A stretch of 64,000 bases of DNA from Vagococcus hydrophili (lineage in GTDB: Bacteria; Bacillota; Bacilli; Lactobacillales; Vagococcaceae): positions 1,860,001 through 1,924,000 of the forward strand of contig NZ_CP049887.1 in NCBI RefSeq assembly GCF_011304195.1, read 5' to 3'. Made by a program: the position numbers and the translations under genes. Below the pieces are notes generated by a model that worked only from the letters and a program-made list of their open reading frames with translations, had not been told where the DNA came from and made no database searches. Positions 54,175 to 63,143 of this stretch are shown piece after piece (position 1 is the first letter of the stretch; each line of letters opens with the position of its first letter).

Positions 54175-54189
54175 GAAATAAATTATTAA

Positions 54190-54225
54190 GAATGGACTAT
54201 CCTGAGAAAGGGTGGTCTATTTTTT
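54190..54225 (+). terminator. Rho-independent terminator of the rbs operon
   Basis: TGGACTATCC and GGGTGGTCTA pair with G-U pairs across TGAGAAA, followed by TTTTTT. Confidence 0.75.
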
Positions 54226-54244
54226 ATTAACTTAATTTGTTAAA

Positions 54245-54264
54245 TGATTATGATTATCATTATT
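54245..54264. promoter_or_regulatory. Fur-box-like site upstream of adhesin 2
   Basis: TGATTATGATTATCA (54245-54259) matches the 7-1-7 Fur consensus TGATAATnATTATCA at 13 of 14 defined positions, and 54246-54264 matches 16 of 19 bases of the classical GATAATGATAATCATTATC. It lies about 150 bases before the adhesin start codon and 80 bases before its likely promoter. Confidence 0.55.
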
Positions 54265-54311
54265 TATTATACGTATTAGTGTTTATAGGTAAAAATTTTA
54301 CTTATAACGTC

Positions 54312-54351
54312 TATTTATAAAACGTTTTTTTGGATAGAAATAATATATAAT
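54312..54351 (+). promoter_or_regulatory. Shared adhesin upstream element and -10 box
   Basis: AAAACGTTTTTTTGG, preceded by TATTTAT, repeats the element at 13151-13171. TATAAT (54346-54351) follows 12 bases later, so the GTTTTTTTGG part covers the -35 position. No standard -35 hexamer is present, which may mean an activator is needed. Confidence 0.55.
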
Positions 54352-54395
54352 GAGTGTTATAAAATAATTAAATTAAAAATTTGGAGGAGATTTTG

Positions 54396-57300
54396 ATGAA
54401 AAGGAAGTTGGTAACGTATTTAAGTTTGTTAGTATTGTTTAGTTCCTTGTTTATCCCTACAGTCAATGTGGTTGCAGAAACCTTAACAACTGGTGTCCCT
54501 AAAGGTATGGAAGCTAAAAAAATAGCAGAAACAAATGAAAGCGTTTTTAATAAAGTTCCTAATACTGACACAAGTCATTCTTTGAAGGATACAAATTCAA
54601 TTGTGAGCAATGGGAATACTAATCCTGTTGAAGCAGAAAATACAGAGTCAAAAGAGACATCTTTTGTTAGTTTTTTTGGTATTAGAGATCAGAATGGAAA
54701 ATATACGGACACAGAACCGATTGTTTTAGAAACAGGTAGTCAATCATTAATCTATACAGGATTTAAATTGGGTGATTTTACAGGAGCAGGAAAAAACATT
54801 AAATTAGAAATGAGTATTCCAAACGAATTTGTAAAGGAAGTAATAGCTTCTGATACTGCTAATCAAAGTAGTAAAGAAATTAAAAATGATGGGACAAACA
54901 CCCTTGTTACTTATTCATTTAATCAAGTAACTGGCGGTTTTACTTTAGATGTTCCGATTAAATTTATCAATAAAGATAATGTGACGCCATCGGGTTATCA
55001 GCTTCTGATTAAAGCTAATATTTATGAAGAAGGAAATAATACGCCAATTGATACTCAAAGTATAACTTATCAATACAAAACAAAAGAGATGAACGTAGGA
55101 AAACTCGTTTTTAATTCAACTTGGACTGATACAGACGGTGCTCTGGTTTATGGAGGAGAAGAAGATAGTAATAAACCAGGTTATATTACTTCTGATATTA
55201 GTAAAACGGAAAAAGTTAATTTCTCGATTAATAATACGACAAGACTATCAGAAATTGGTAACAGAGAGATAGAAAAATACATTGTTGAAGATAAAATACC
55301 AGATGGAGCTGTCTTTTTAATTGAAGATAATCCTGGTTGGTCATATGATGAGACGACAAGAATCGCGCGGATAGAAAAAACGGGTACATTCCAAAATACA
55401 AGATATGATTATAATTCAATTTATTTACGATTCCCAGGAGCCAAAATTAATGAGTTGATTACTAATACTGGTGTACTGACAGGTATTCCTAAAGATAAGG
55501 CTGATTATGAAGATAACTTTATAGGAGAAGATTCACTATCCATAAAGCTACACACTAGAAAAGTTCAGCCTGCAACGTTAGATGTTAGAAAAGTTGCCTT
55601 TGACAATGAAATAAATGAAGATCCAACTAATCCAAAAGATAAAGAAAACTGGGAAGTCAGATGGCAGGTTGGTGCTTCGACAAAAAGTAAGGCGAGTGAG
55701 TCTTATGATATTAAGCTACGTGATTTTGGATTAGATAACAGAATGAAATATACTAAAATTAATTTACCTAAAACTGATAATTTTAAAAATCCAGTAACCT
55801 TAAAAATTTTAAAATCAGGTGGACAGGTTGAAATTGTTAGTAATAATCTCGATTTAACAGAACATGATTTTGATTATAAAATTCCTTCTGAACTATCAGT
55901 TGTGGAAGTTATTCTAGAAGGAACTTTGATAGACGGTGGCAAAGGTTATGACTTTAACATTTATTCAAAATTAAAAAATCCCGCTGAAAAACATGTAAAA
56001 GAAGGGGAAGAAATTACATATCTAAGGAATTTTATTCAAGCAGAATTTAGTAAATCTGGTGTTAAAGTAAGTGATTCAGCCTCCAGTAGTGCTAAAATTT
56101 ATGCTATGAAAGAACCACTTATTTCCCTCTACAAATATCAACAAGGAGAAAAAAATCTGTTTTTAAATGATACCACTCGTTTTTATTTAAGGCTAAGCTC
56201 TAAAAATTTAGGAACAAAGTATAACCGAGAATCCTCTGCTTTAGAAGATGTCATAGTTGTGGATCTATTGCCAATAGGAACAGAATATGTAAAAAAATCA
56301 GCGAGAATTTCATCTATTATCACGACGAATAAAAACGATGAAATAAGAAAGATGAATGAACCCCAAATTATTAACGATTATAAAAATACTGGTAGAACAG
56401 CTTTAATTTGGAATTTTAATGATTTCAATATTGAAATACCTGGCAGTTATACAATAGGTGAATCCTTCTTATCAATTTACTTCGATGTGAAGACGACAAA
56501 GAATTCGATAGAAGGAAAAAATGTGAATGAAAGCTTTCTTTCTTTTGAAAGTTCTGATGGACTTAAAGCTGAAGAGAGTAATTTAGTAGATGATGTTTAT
56601 CAAATTGGAACAAGTGAATCTAATAAAATCGTAGGCTCGTCAGACTACTTTAATTACGCACCGCCTAAAGAGTTAATAACTTATAAAGAAGTCAAAGGTA
56701 ATATTGATAACCATGTAGTGAAAGCACCTGGAAAAGGTCATTCGGAAGTTGGAAGTACCGGAGTATATTATCTGAACATCTTTAATAATTCAGAATACGA
56801 ACAAACGACCTTAAATGTGATTGATCAACTTCCCTTTGTTGGGGATAAAAATAGTGCTCAAAATAAGAATAATACGAGAGAACCGAGAAAGTCAGAGTTT
56901 GCAGTAGAGCTTAATGGACCAGTAGTAGTTCCTTCAGGTTATCAAGTTTATTACTCTATGGATAAGGAAAACCTAGAAGCAGATAATATTAAAGACTTTT
57001 ACAAAAATGATTCGTGGCAAAAAGATGTTGATGACTATCAAAAAATCACGGCGATTAAAGTTGTCATGGACCGAGGTAAAAAGTTAAATAGTGGGGAATC
57101 TGTTAAATTTGAAGTTCCTTTTAAAGTTCCTGAAGGTAAAGACTTAACTAACAAGATAGCAGTCAATTCATTTGGAACAGCAACAAATTCTTCGTTAGAC
57201 TTTTTTGAATCAAATAATATTGAACTAGAACTGATTAAATACAAAGTTGATGGCTATTTATTTGAAGACGAAAATAAAAACGGTGTTTTTGATCAAGGTG

Positions 57301-60300
57301 TTGAAGAGGTGTTTTCAAATAGAGAAGTGGAATTATTAGATGAAAATGGAGAAGCAGTTCTTGATAAAAATCATCAACCAATCAAAGGTAAGAGTGATGA
57401 ATCAGGTTATTATGGGATTGACGTATTGGAAAAGGGCGACTATCAAGTGAAAATCAAAACGCCAGACGATTATTTATTAACAAAAAAAATCAATCAGCCA
57501 GAATACGGTTCTCATTTGAATTCAACAGAAGTTTCCGATGAATTTGTATTGAATTTACCACATCCAACTCAACGTGTGAATGCAGGTTATCTAGTGGATG
57601 AATCAGCTGTAACGAAACTAAAGGTTACAAAGACTTGGAAGGATCAAGAGAATCAAGATGGTAAACGTCCGACTAGTATTAAAGTTCAACTACTTGCTGA
57701 TGGTAAAAAACAGGGTGAAGCTGTCGAATTGAGTGAGGTAAATAAGTGGACAACCACATGGGACAATTTGCCAAAAAGTAACAAAGGGACTGCTATTGTT
57801 TATAGTGTGGAAGAAGAGGCTGTTCCAGGTTATGAATTAACCATAGATGATAGTGATTTAGGAGATGTAAAAATAACCAATACTCATATACCAGAGCTTA
57901 CCAAAGTAGAAGGTCAAAAAATCTGGGATGATAAAGATAACCAAGATAATAAACGCCCAGAAAAAGTCGTGGTAAATCTACTGGCAGATGGCAAACAGAT
58001 TGATACGAAAGAAGTAACTGAGTTAAGCGAGTGGCAGTATGAATTTAGTGACCTCCCTAAATTTAAAGATGGTAAAGAAATAATTTATACAGTCACTGAA
58101 AAACACATACCTGACTATAATACAAATATTGATGGTTATAACATTAAAAATAGCTATACCCCAGGCAAAACAAGTGTGACAGTGACTAAGTCTTGGGAAG
58201 ATACTGGCAATCAAGATGGTAAACGTCCGAATAGTATTAAAGTTCAATTACTTGCGGATCGGAAAAAACAGGGTGAAGTTGTTGAGCTAAGCGAAAGCAA
58301 TAAGTGGACGACTACATGGAATACCCTAGATAAGAATGTTAAAGGTAAAGAAATTATTTACAGTGTGGAAGAAGTGAAAGTTCCAGGTTATGAAGCGGTA
58401 GTAGATGATAGTGATTTAGGAAATGTAAGGTTGATTAATAGCTACACACCAGAAATCACAAAAGTAGAAGGTCGAAAAATTTGGGATGATAAAGACAACC
58501 AAGACAACAAACGTCCAGAAAAAATTGTGGTCAATCTACTGGCAGATGGAAAACAAATTGATACGAAAGAAGTAACAGAAGCAACTGAATGGAAGTATGA
58601 ATTTGTAAACCTACCTAAATTTAAAAGTGGTAAAGAGGTAATCTATACAGTGACTGAAAATCAAGTGGCTGATTATAGTACAAAAATTACTGGTTTCGAT
58701 ATAACAAATAGCTATACACCAGGCAAAAAAAGTGTAACAGTTACTAAATCTTGGGAAGATAAAAATAACCAAGATGGTAAACGTCCGAATAGTATTAAGG
58801 CTCAATTATTTGCGGATGGTAAAAAACAAGGTGAAGTTGTTGAGCTAAATGAAAGCAAAAAGTGGACAACCACATGGAACAACCTAGACAAGAATGTTAA
58901 AGGTAAAGAAATTATTTACAGTGTAGAAGAAGTGAAAGTCTCAGGTTATGAAGTTGAATTAGATGATAGTGATTTAGGAAATGTGAAATTAAGGAATCGC
59001 TACACACCAAAAATCACAGAGGTAAAGGGACAAAAAATCTGGGATGATAAAGATAACCAAGATAATAAACGCCCAGAAAAAGTTGTGATAAATCTACTAG
59101 CTGATGGCAAGCAAATTGATTCTAAAGAAGTATCTGAATCGACTGAATGGAAGTATGAATTCACGAATTTACCTAAGTTTAAAGAAGGTAAAGAAATAAT
59201 TTATACAGTGACGGAAAATCAAGTGGCTGATTATAATACGAAAGTTAAAGATTTTGATATAACAAATAGCTATACACCAGGCAAAACAAGTGTAACAGTT
59301 ACTAAATCTTGGGAAGATAAAAATAACCAAGATGGTAAACGTCCGAATAGTATTAAGGCTCAATTACTTGCGGATGGAAAAAAACAAGGTGAAGTTGTTG
59401 AACTAAATGAAAGCAATAAGTGGACAACCACATGGAACAACCTAGACAAGAATACTAAAGGAAAAGCGATTGTCTACAGTGTCGAAGAAGTGAAAGTTCC
59501 AGGTTATGAAGCAGTGTTAGATGATAGTGATTTAGGAAATGTAAGGTTGATTAATAGCTACACGCCAGAAATCACAAAAGTAGAAGGTCGAAAAATTTGG
59601 GATGATAAAGACAACCAAGACAACAAACGTCCAGAAAAAATTGTGGTCAATCTACTGGCAGATGGAAAACAAATTGACTCTAAAGAAGTGACGGAAACAA
59701 CGGAATGGAAGTATGCATTCACGAATTTACCTAAGTATAAAGATGGTAAAGAGATAGTTTATACAGTGACAGAAAATCAAGTGGCTGACTATAGTACAAA
59801 AATTACTGGTTTCGATATAACAAATAGCTACACACCAGGGAAAACAAGAGTGACGGTTACTAAGTCTTGGGAAGATAAGAATAACCAAGATGGTAAACGT
59901 CCGAGTAGAATTAAGGTTCAACTACTTGCGGATGGTAAAAAACAAGGTGAAGTTGTTGAGATAAATGAAAGCAATCAGTGGACCTCTACATGGAATAATT
60001 TAGATAAGAAATCCAAAGGAAAAGATATCATTTACAGCGTATCAGAAGTGAAAGTCCCAGGTTATCAAGCAGTGATAGATGATAGTGATTTAGGAAATGT
60101 AAGATTGATTAATAGCTATACACCGGAAAGTACTGATGTAAAAGGTCAAAAAATCTGGGATGATAAGGATAACCAAGATAACAAACGCCCAGAAAAAATT
60201 GTGGTAAATCTCTTGGCAGATGGAAAACAAATTGATACGAAAGAAGTAACAGAAACAACTGAATGGAAGTATGAATTTACGAATTTATCTAAGTTTAAAG

Positions 60301-61952
60301 ATGGCAAAGAGATAGTTTATACAGTGACAGAAAATCAAGTAGATGGTTATAATACGAAAATTAAAGGTTTCGATATAACAAACAGCTACACTCCAAGGAA
60401 AACAAGCGTGACGGTGACTAAGTCTTGGGAAGACAAGAACAATCAAGATGGCAAACGTCCGAATAGCATTAAGGTTTATTTACTGGCAGATGGAAAAAAA
60501 CAAGGTACGACTGTTGAATTAAACGAGAGTAACGAATGGACAACTACATGGGGAAACTTGGATAAGAAAGCTAAAGGCAAAGAAATTGTTTACAGTGTAG
60601 AAGAAGTGAAAGTTCCAGGTTATGAAGCGGTGTTAGATGATAGTGATTTAGGAAACGTAAGGCTGATTAATAGCTATACACCGGAAAGTACTGATGTAAA
60701 AGGTCAAAAAATCTGGGATGATAAGGATAACCAAGACAACAAACGTCCAGAAAAAGTTGTGGTTAATCTACTAGCAGATGGTAAACAAATTGATTCTAAA
60801 GAAGTGACAGAAGCAACTGAATGGAAATATGAATTTGTAAACCTACCTAAGTTTAAAGATGGCAAAGAGCTAGTTTACACTGTGACGGAAAATCAAGTGG
60901 CTGATTATAATACGAAAGTTAAAGAGTTTGATATAACAAATAGCTATACACCAGGCAAAACAAGTGTAACAGTTACTAAGTCTTGGGAAGATAAGGATAA
61001 TCAAGATGGTAAACGTCCGAATAGTATTAAAGTTCAATTGCTTGCGGATGGAAAAAAACAAGGTGAAGTTGTTGAGCTAAATGAAAGCAAAAAGTGGACG
61101 ACTACATGGAATAATCTCGATAAGAAATCTAAAGGAAAAGATATCGTTTATAGCATATCAGAATTGAAAGTAGATGGTTATGAAGTTGAATTAGATGATA
61201 GTGATTTAGGAAATGTGAAATTAACGAATCGCTACACACCGGAAAGTACTGATGTAAAAGGTCAAAAAATCTGGGATGATAAAGATAACCAAGATAACAA
61301 ACGCCCAGAAAAAATTGTGGTAAATCTCTTGGCAGATGGGAAACAAATCGATTCTAAAGAAGTGACGGAAGCAACTGAATGGAAGTATGAATTCATGAAT
61401 TTACCTAAGTTTAAAGATGGTAAAGAAATAATTTACACCGTAACGGAAAATCAAGTAGATGGTTATAGTACTAGTATTGACGGTTACAATATCAAAAACA
61501 GCTACACTCCAGGTAAAACAAGTGTAACGGTAACTAAGTCTTGGGAAGATAAGAATAATCAAGATGGTAAACGTCCGAATAGTATAAAAGTTTATTTACT
61601 AGCAAATGGGGAGAAACAAGGTGAAGCCATTGAGTTGAATAGTGGAAGTAAGTGGACTAAAACTTGGAATAATCTGCCTAAAAAATCTAAAGGAAAAGAT
61701 ATTAAGTATAGTATAGAAGAAGTGAAAATTTCAGAATATGAAGTAGCTGTGGATGATAAAGATCAAGGAAATATAATGTTGAAAAATACATACACTAGTA
61801 AAGTCAAAAAGAATACACCCAATACTTTAAAGAAAAATATTGATAAGATTTTACCAAAAACTGGAGAAAAAGACAATATTTATCTTGAGTTGATTGGTAT
61901 TGTGCTATTCGTGGTCGCTAGTTTAAAACTGTATTTTATAAGAAAGAGTTAG
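54396..61952 (+). CDS. Giant LPXTG-anchored adhesin with 15 alternating CnaB repeats
   Basis: Cell-wall surface protein of 2518 residues. ATG 54396 follows GGAGGAG. A signal peptide (LVTYLSLLVLFSSLFIP) leads to an unassigned A region of about 900 residues with isopeptide/DUF11-like beta modules (VDQ-type segments such as VGSTGVYYLNIFNNSEYEQT). An SdrD-B-like unit begins near residue 948 (GYLFEDENKNGVFDQG). From about 1072 to 2468 there are 15 CnaB units of 93 residues alternating between two types, A (KSWEDKNNQDGKRPNSIK) and B (KIWDDKDNQDNKRPEK). LPKTG (2486-2490), a hydrophobic helix and RKS end the protein. It resembles adhesin 1 in plan, but its repeats are a separate, much more uniform family. 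Ligand unknown. Confidence 0.93.
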   Translation: MKRKLVTYLSLLVLFSSLFIPTVNVVAETLTTGVPKGMEAKKIAETNESVFNKVPNTDTSHSLKDTNSIVSNGNTNPVEAENTESKETSFVSFFGIRDQNGKYTDTEPIVLETGSQSLIYTGFKLGDFTGAGKNIKLEMSIPNEFVKEVIASDTANQSSKEIKNDGTNTLVTYSFNQVTGGFTLDVPIKFINKDNVTPSGYQLLIKANIYEEGNNTPIDTQSITYQYKTKEMNVGKLVFNSTWTDTDGALVYGGEEDSNKPGYITSDISKTEKVNFSINNTTRLSEIGNREIEKYIVEDKIPDGAVFLIEDNPGWSYDETTRIARIEKTGTFQNTRYDYNSIYLRFPGAKINELITNTGVLTGIPKDKADYEDNFIGEDSLSIKLHTRKVQPATLDVRKVAFDNEINEDPTNPKDKENWEVRWQVGASTKSKASESYDIKLRDFGLDNRMKYTKINLPKTDNFKNPVTLKILKSGGQVEIVSNNLDLTEHDFDYKIPSELSVVEVILEGTLIDGGKGYDFNIYSKLKNPAEKHVKEGEEITYLRNFIQAEFSKSGVKVSDSASSSAKIYAMKEPLISLYKYQQGEKNLFLNDTTRFYLRLSSKNLGTKYNRESSALEDVIVVDLLPIGTEYVKKSARISSIITTNKNDEIRKMNEPQIINDYKNTGRTALIWNFNDFNIEIPGSYTIGESFLSIYFDVKTTKNSIEGKNVNESFLSFESSDGLKAEESNLVDDVYQIGTSESNKIVGSSDYFNYAPPKELITYKEVKGNIDNHVVKAPGKGHSEVGSTGVYYLNIFNNSEYEQTTLNVIDQLPFVGDKNSAQNKNNTREPRKSEFAVELNGPVVVPSGYQVYYSMDKENLEADNIKDFYKNDSWQKDVDDYQKITAIKVVMDRGKKLNSGESVKFEVPFKVPEGKDLTNKIAVNSFGTATNSSLDFFESNNIELELIKYKVDGYLFEDENKNGVFDQGVEEVFSNREVELLDENGEAVLDKNHQPIKGKSDESGYYGIDVLEKGDYQVKIKTPDDYLLTKKINQPEYGSHLNSTEVSDEFVLNLPHPTQRVNAGYLVDESAVTKLKVTKTWKDQENQDGKRPTSIKVQLLADGKKQGEAVELSEVNKWTTTWDNLPKSNKGTAIVYSVEEEAVPGYELTIDDSDLGDVKITNTHIPELTKVEGQKIWDDKDNQDNKRPEKVVVNLLADGKQIDTKEVTELSEWQYEFSDLPKFKDGKEIIYTVTEKHIPDYNTNIDGYNIKNSYTPGKTSVTVTKSWEDTGNQDGKRPNSIKVQLLADRKKQGEVVELSESNKWTTTWNTLDKNVKGKEIIYSVEEVKVPGYEAVVDDSDLGNVRLINSYTPEITKVEGRKIWDDKDNQDNKRPEKIVVNLLADGKQIDTKEVTEATEWKYEFVNLPKFKSGKEVIYTVTENQVADYSTKITGFDITNSYTPGKKSVTVTKSWEDKNNQDGKRPNSIKAQLFADGKKQGEVVELNESKKWTTTWNNLDKNVKGKEIIYSVEEVKVSGYEVELDDSDLGNVKLRNRYTPKITEVKGQKIWDDKDNQDNKRPEKVVINLLADGKQIDSKEVSESTEWKYEFTNLPKFKEGKEIIYTVTENQVADYNTKVKDFDITNSYTPGKTSVTVTKSWEDKNNQDGKRPNSIKAQLLADGKKQGEVVELNESNKWTTTWNNLDKNTKGKAIVYSVEEVKVPGYEAVLDDSDLGNVRLINSYTPEITKVEGRKIWDDKDNQDNKRPEKIVVNLLADGKQIDSKEVTETTEWKYAFTNLPKYKDGKEIVYTVTENQVADYSTKITGFDITNSYTPGKTRVTVTKSWEDKNNQDGKRPSRIKVQLLADGKKQGEVVEINESNQWTSTWNNLDKKSKGKDIIYSVSEVKVPGYQAVIDDSDLGNVRLINSYTPESTDVKGQKIWDDKDNQDNKRPEKIVVNLLADGKQIDTKEVTETTEWKYEFTNLSKFKDGKEIVYTVTENQVDGYNTKIKGFDITNSYTPRKTSVTVTKSWEDKNNQDGKRPNSIKVYLLADGKKQGTTVELNESNEWTTTWGNLDKKAKGKEIVYSVEEVKVPGYEAVLDDSDLGNVRLINSYTPESTDVKGQKIWDDKDNQDNKRPEKVVVNLLADGKQIDSKEVTEATEWKYEFVNLPKFKDGKELVYTVTENQVADYNTKVKEFDITNSYTPGKTSVTVTKSWEDKDNQDGKRPNSIKVQLLADGKKQGEVVELNESKKWTTTWNNLDKKSKGKDIVYSISELKVDGYEVELDDSDLGNVKLTNRYTPESTDVKGQKIWDDKDNQDNKRPEKIVVNLLADGKQIDSKEVTEATEWKYEFMNLPKFKDGKEIIYTVTENQVDGYSTSIDGYNIKNSYTPGKTSVTVTKSWEDKNNQDGKRPNSIKVYLLANGEKQGEAIELNSGSKWTKTWNNLPKKSKGKDIKYSIEEVKISEYEVAVDDKDQGNIMLKNTYTSKVKKNTPNTLKKNIDKILPKTGEKDNIYLELIGIVLFVVASLKLYFIRKS
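57610..61800 (+). repeat. A/B CnaB repeat array of adhesin 2 (279-bp units, 558-bp dimers)
   Basis: Eight A-type and seven B-type units alternate A-B-A-B to a final A. Each unit is 279 bases, so the higher-order period is 558 bases; several dimers are nearly identical at DNA level (for example around 58480, 59580 and 60140). Such long near-identical tandem repeats favour gain or loss of dimers by recombination. Confidence 0.9.
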
Positions 61953-62011
61953 TTGATTAGAAAGATGTTTTTTTAGGATTGATAATTAATAAAAAAGGAG
62001 TTGTTTATCTC

Positions 62012-62471
62012 ATGGAGGTATCAATACGAAAAATTGGAAAAGATGATTTACAGCCATTTTGGAACATTGCCTATGGACCGGAAGCGAATTTATCTTGGAA
62101 AGAATACGATGATCCCTTTTTTGATAATCCAACTTTTACTTGGACTAGTGACAGCTTACTGGACTGATGGTGGAAAACTTAGAGAAGGACCAAAACAATG
62201 GCTAGAAGTTGGAATTGTCATTTTTAATCCAAATTACTGGGGGCTAGGAATAGGAAGTAAAGCTTTGATGATGTGGCTTAAAGATTTATTTGAACGTTAT
62301 AATTATTTAGCTCATATTGGATTTACTACTTGGTCAGGAAACTTAGGTATGCAAAAAGTAGGAGAAAAAACGGGAATGACAAGAGAAGGTGTTATTCGTC
62401 AAGTTCGTTTTTTAGATGGAACGTATTATGATGCTGTTAAATATGGTATTTTACGTAACGAAATGAAGTAA
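62012..62471 (+). pseudogene. GNAT acetyltransferase, internally deleted and frameshifted
   Basis: From ATG 62012 (AAAAGGAG upstream) the product begins MEVSIRKIGKDDLQPFWNIA and stops at 62167. The rest of a GNAT domain continues in another frame: TAYWTDGGKLREGPKQWLEV, NPNYWGLGIGSKALMMWL with the acetyl-CoA loop, ending at 62471. The segment between FTW (about 62140) and LVTAYWTD is too short; relatives have roughly 30 more residues there, so a deletion with frameshift is likely. Not functional as read. Confidence 0.8.
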
Positions 62472-62485
62472 GAACTAAATTGATA

Positions 62486-62528
62486 AAAAACTAGCATCTG
62501 GGCTAAATTCTAGATGCTAGTTTTTTTT
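62486..62528. terminator. Rho-independent terminator
   Basis: AACTAGCATCT and AGATGCTAGTT pair perfectly across a loop of about 12 bases, with TTTTTTT after and A-rich sequence before. Confidence 0.88.
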
Positions 62529-62549
62529 GATAAATATATTATCTAATTT

Positions 62550-62843
62550 TCAATCTTGTCTTTTAATCTGTAAGTTTCTATTTCTAATCGTAACAATCAC
62601 AAAGTAAATAAGATTAATTACATAGGTTAAAAGAGTTAGAAGCAGTAATAATATACATGGTAAGTACTGGGGCAGAACTAAAATAAAGAGATTCCACCCA
62701 GATTCAGGTCCGGATCCTACGATAACCGAATCGTTATACCAAATGTAAATAAAAGAAATAATCGTTGTGATGGTAAAAAAGATACTTAGAAATGTTGTAA
62801 TAAATAATCCTGTACTCTTTTGGGATGGGGAATTAATAGACAT
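62550..62843 (-). CDS. Small membrane protein, unassigned
   Basis: Protein of 97 residues with two strong transmembrane helices: FLSIFFTITTIISFIYIW and YLPCILLLLLTLLTYVINLI (running into YFVIVTI). GAAAGGAAATCTC precedes the ATG. No family recognised. It lies between terminator and the S41 peptidase fragment, in the same direction as the latter, 25 bases after its end. Confidence 0.6.
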   Translation of the reverse strand: MSINSPSQKSTGLFITTFLSIFFTITTIISFIYIWYNDSVIVGSGPESGWNLFILVLPQYLPCILLLLLTLLTYVINLIYFVIVTIRNRNLQIKRQD

Positions 62844-62868
62844 GAGATTTCCTTTCTAATGATAAAAA

Positions 62869-63143
62869 CTAGTTTTCTAGAGCATAATCAATAACCGTAT
62901 CAATCCCATTTTTTCTATCTTCTAAACTTTCTTGAATCAAAACATCAGATTTAATGCCCAAATTATGATGCCCTATACCATTAGGAACTTCTACTTTTTT
63001 TGCTGTTATTATAAAATAGCCCCCAGTTTTTAATTTAAAAAGTGCTGGTTGACCAGTAGAGCCTGCTGTTGTAGTCCCAATCAAAGTTGCTCTTTTAGTA
63101 TTGAAAAAATTGATAATAAAATTTTCAGAAGCAGAGTAAGTTT
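62869..63143 (-). pseudogene. C-terminal fragment of an S41-family peptidase, cut by IS66
   Basis: The minus-strand reading frame entering at the IS end reads TYSASENFIINFFNTKRAT, then LIGTTTAGSTGQP, and ends IDTVIDYALEN. SASEN contains the S41 catalytic Ser and GTTTAGSTGQP is the following conserved loop, as in tail-specific/C-terminal processing proteases. Everything before the catalytic Ser is missing because the IS66 terminal repeat begins at 63144. An internal ATT or TTG start could only give a non-functional piece. Confidence 0.8.

Noticed and set aside
58023-61061. Regular antisense ORFs of about 64 codons inside the adhesin 2 repeats
   Set aside because: They recur every 558 bases as mirror images of the CnaB dimer, have no ribosome sites and differ only as the sense strand does.
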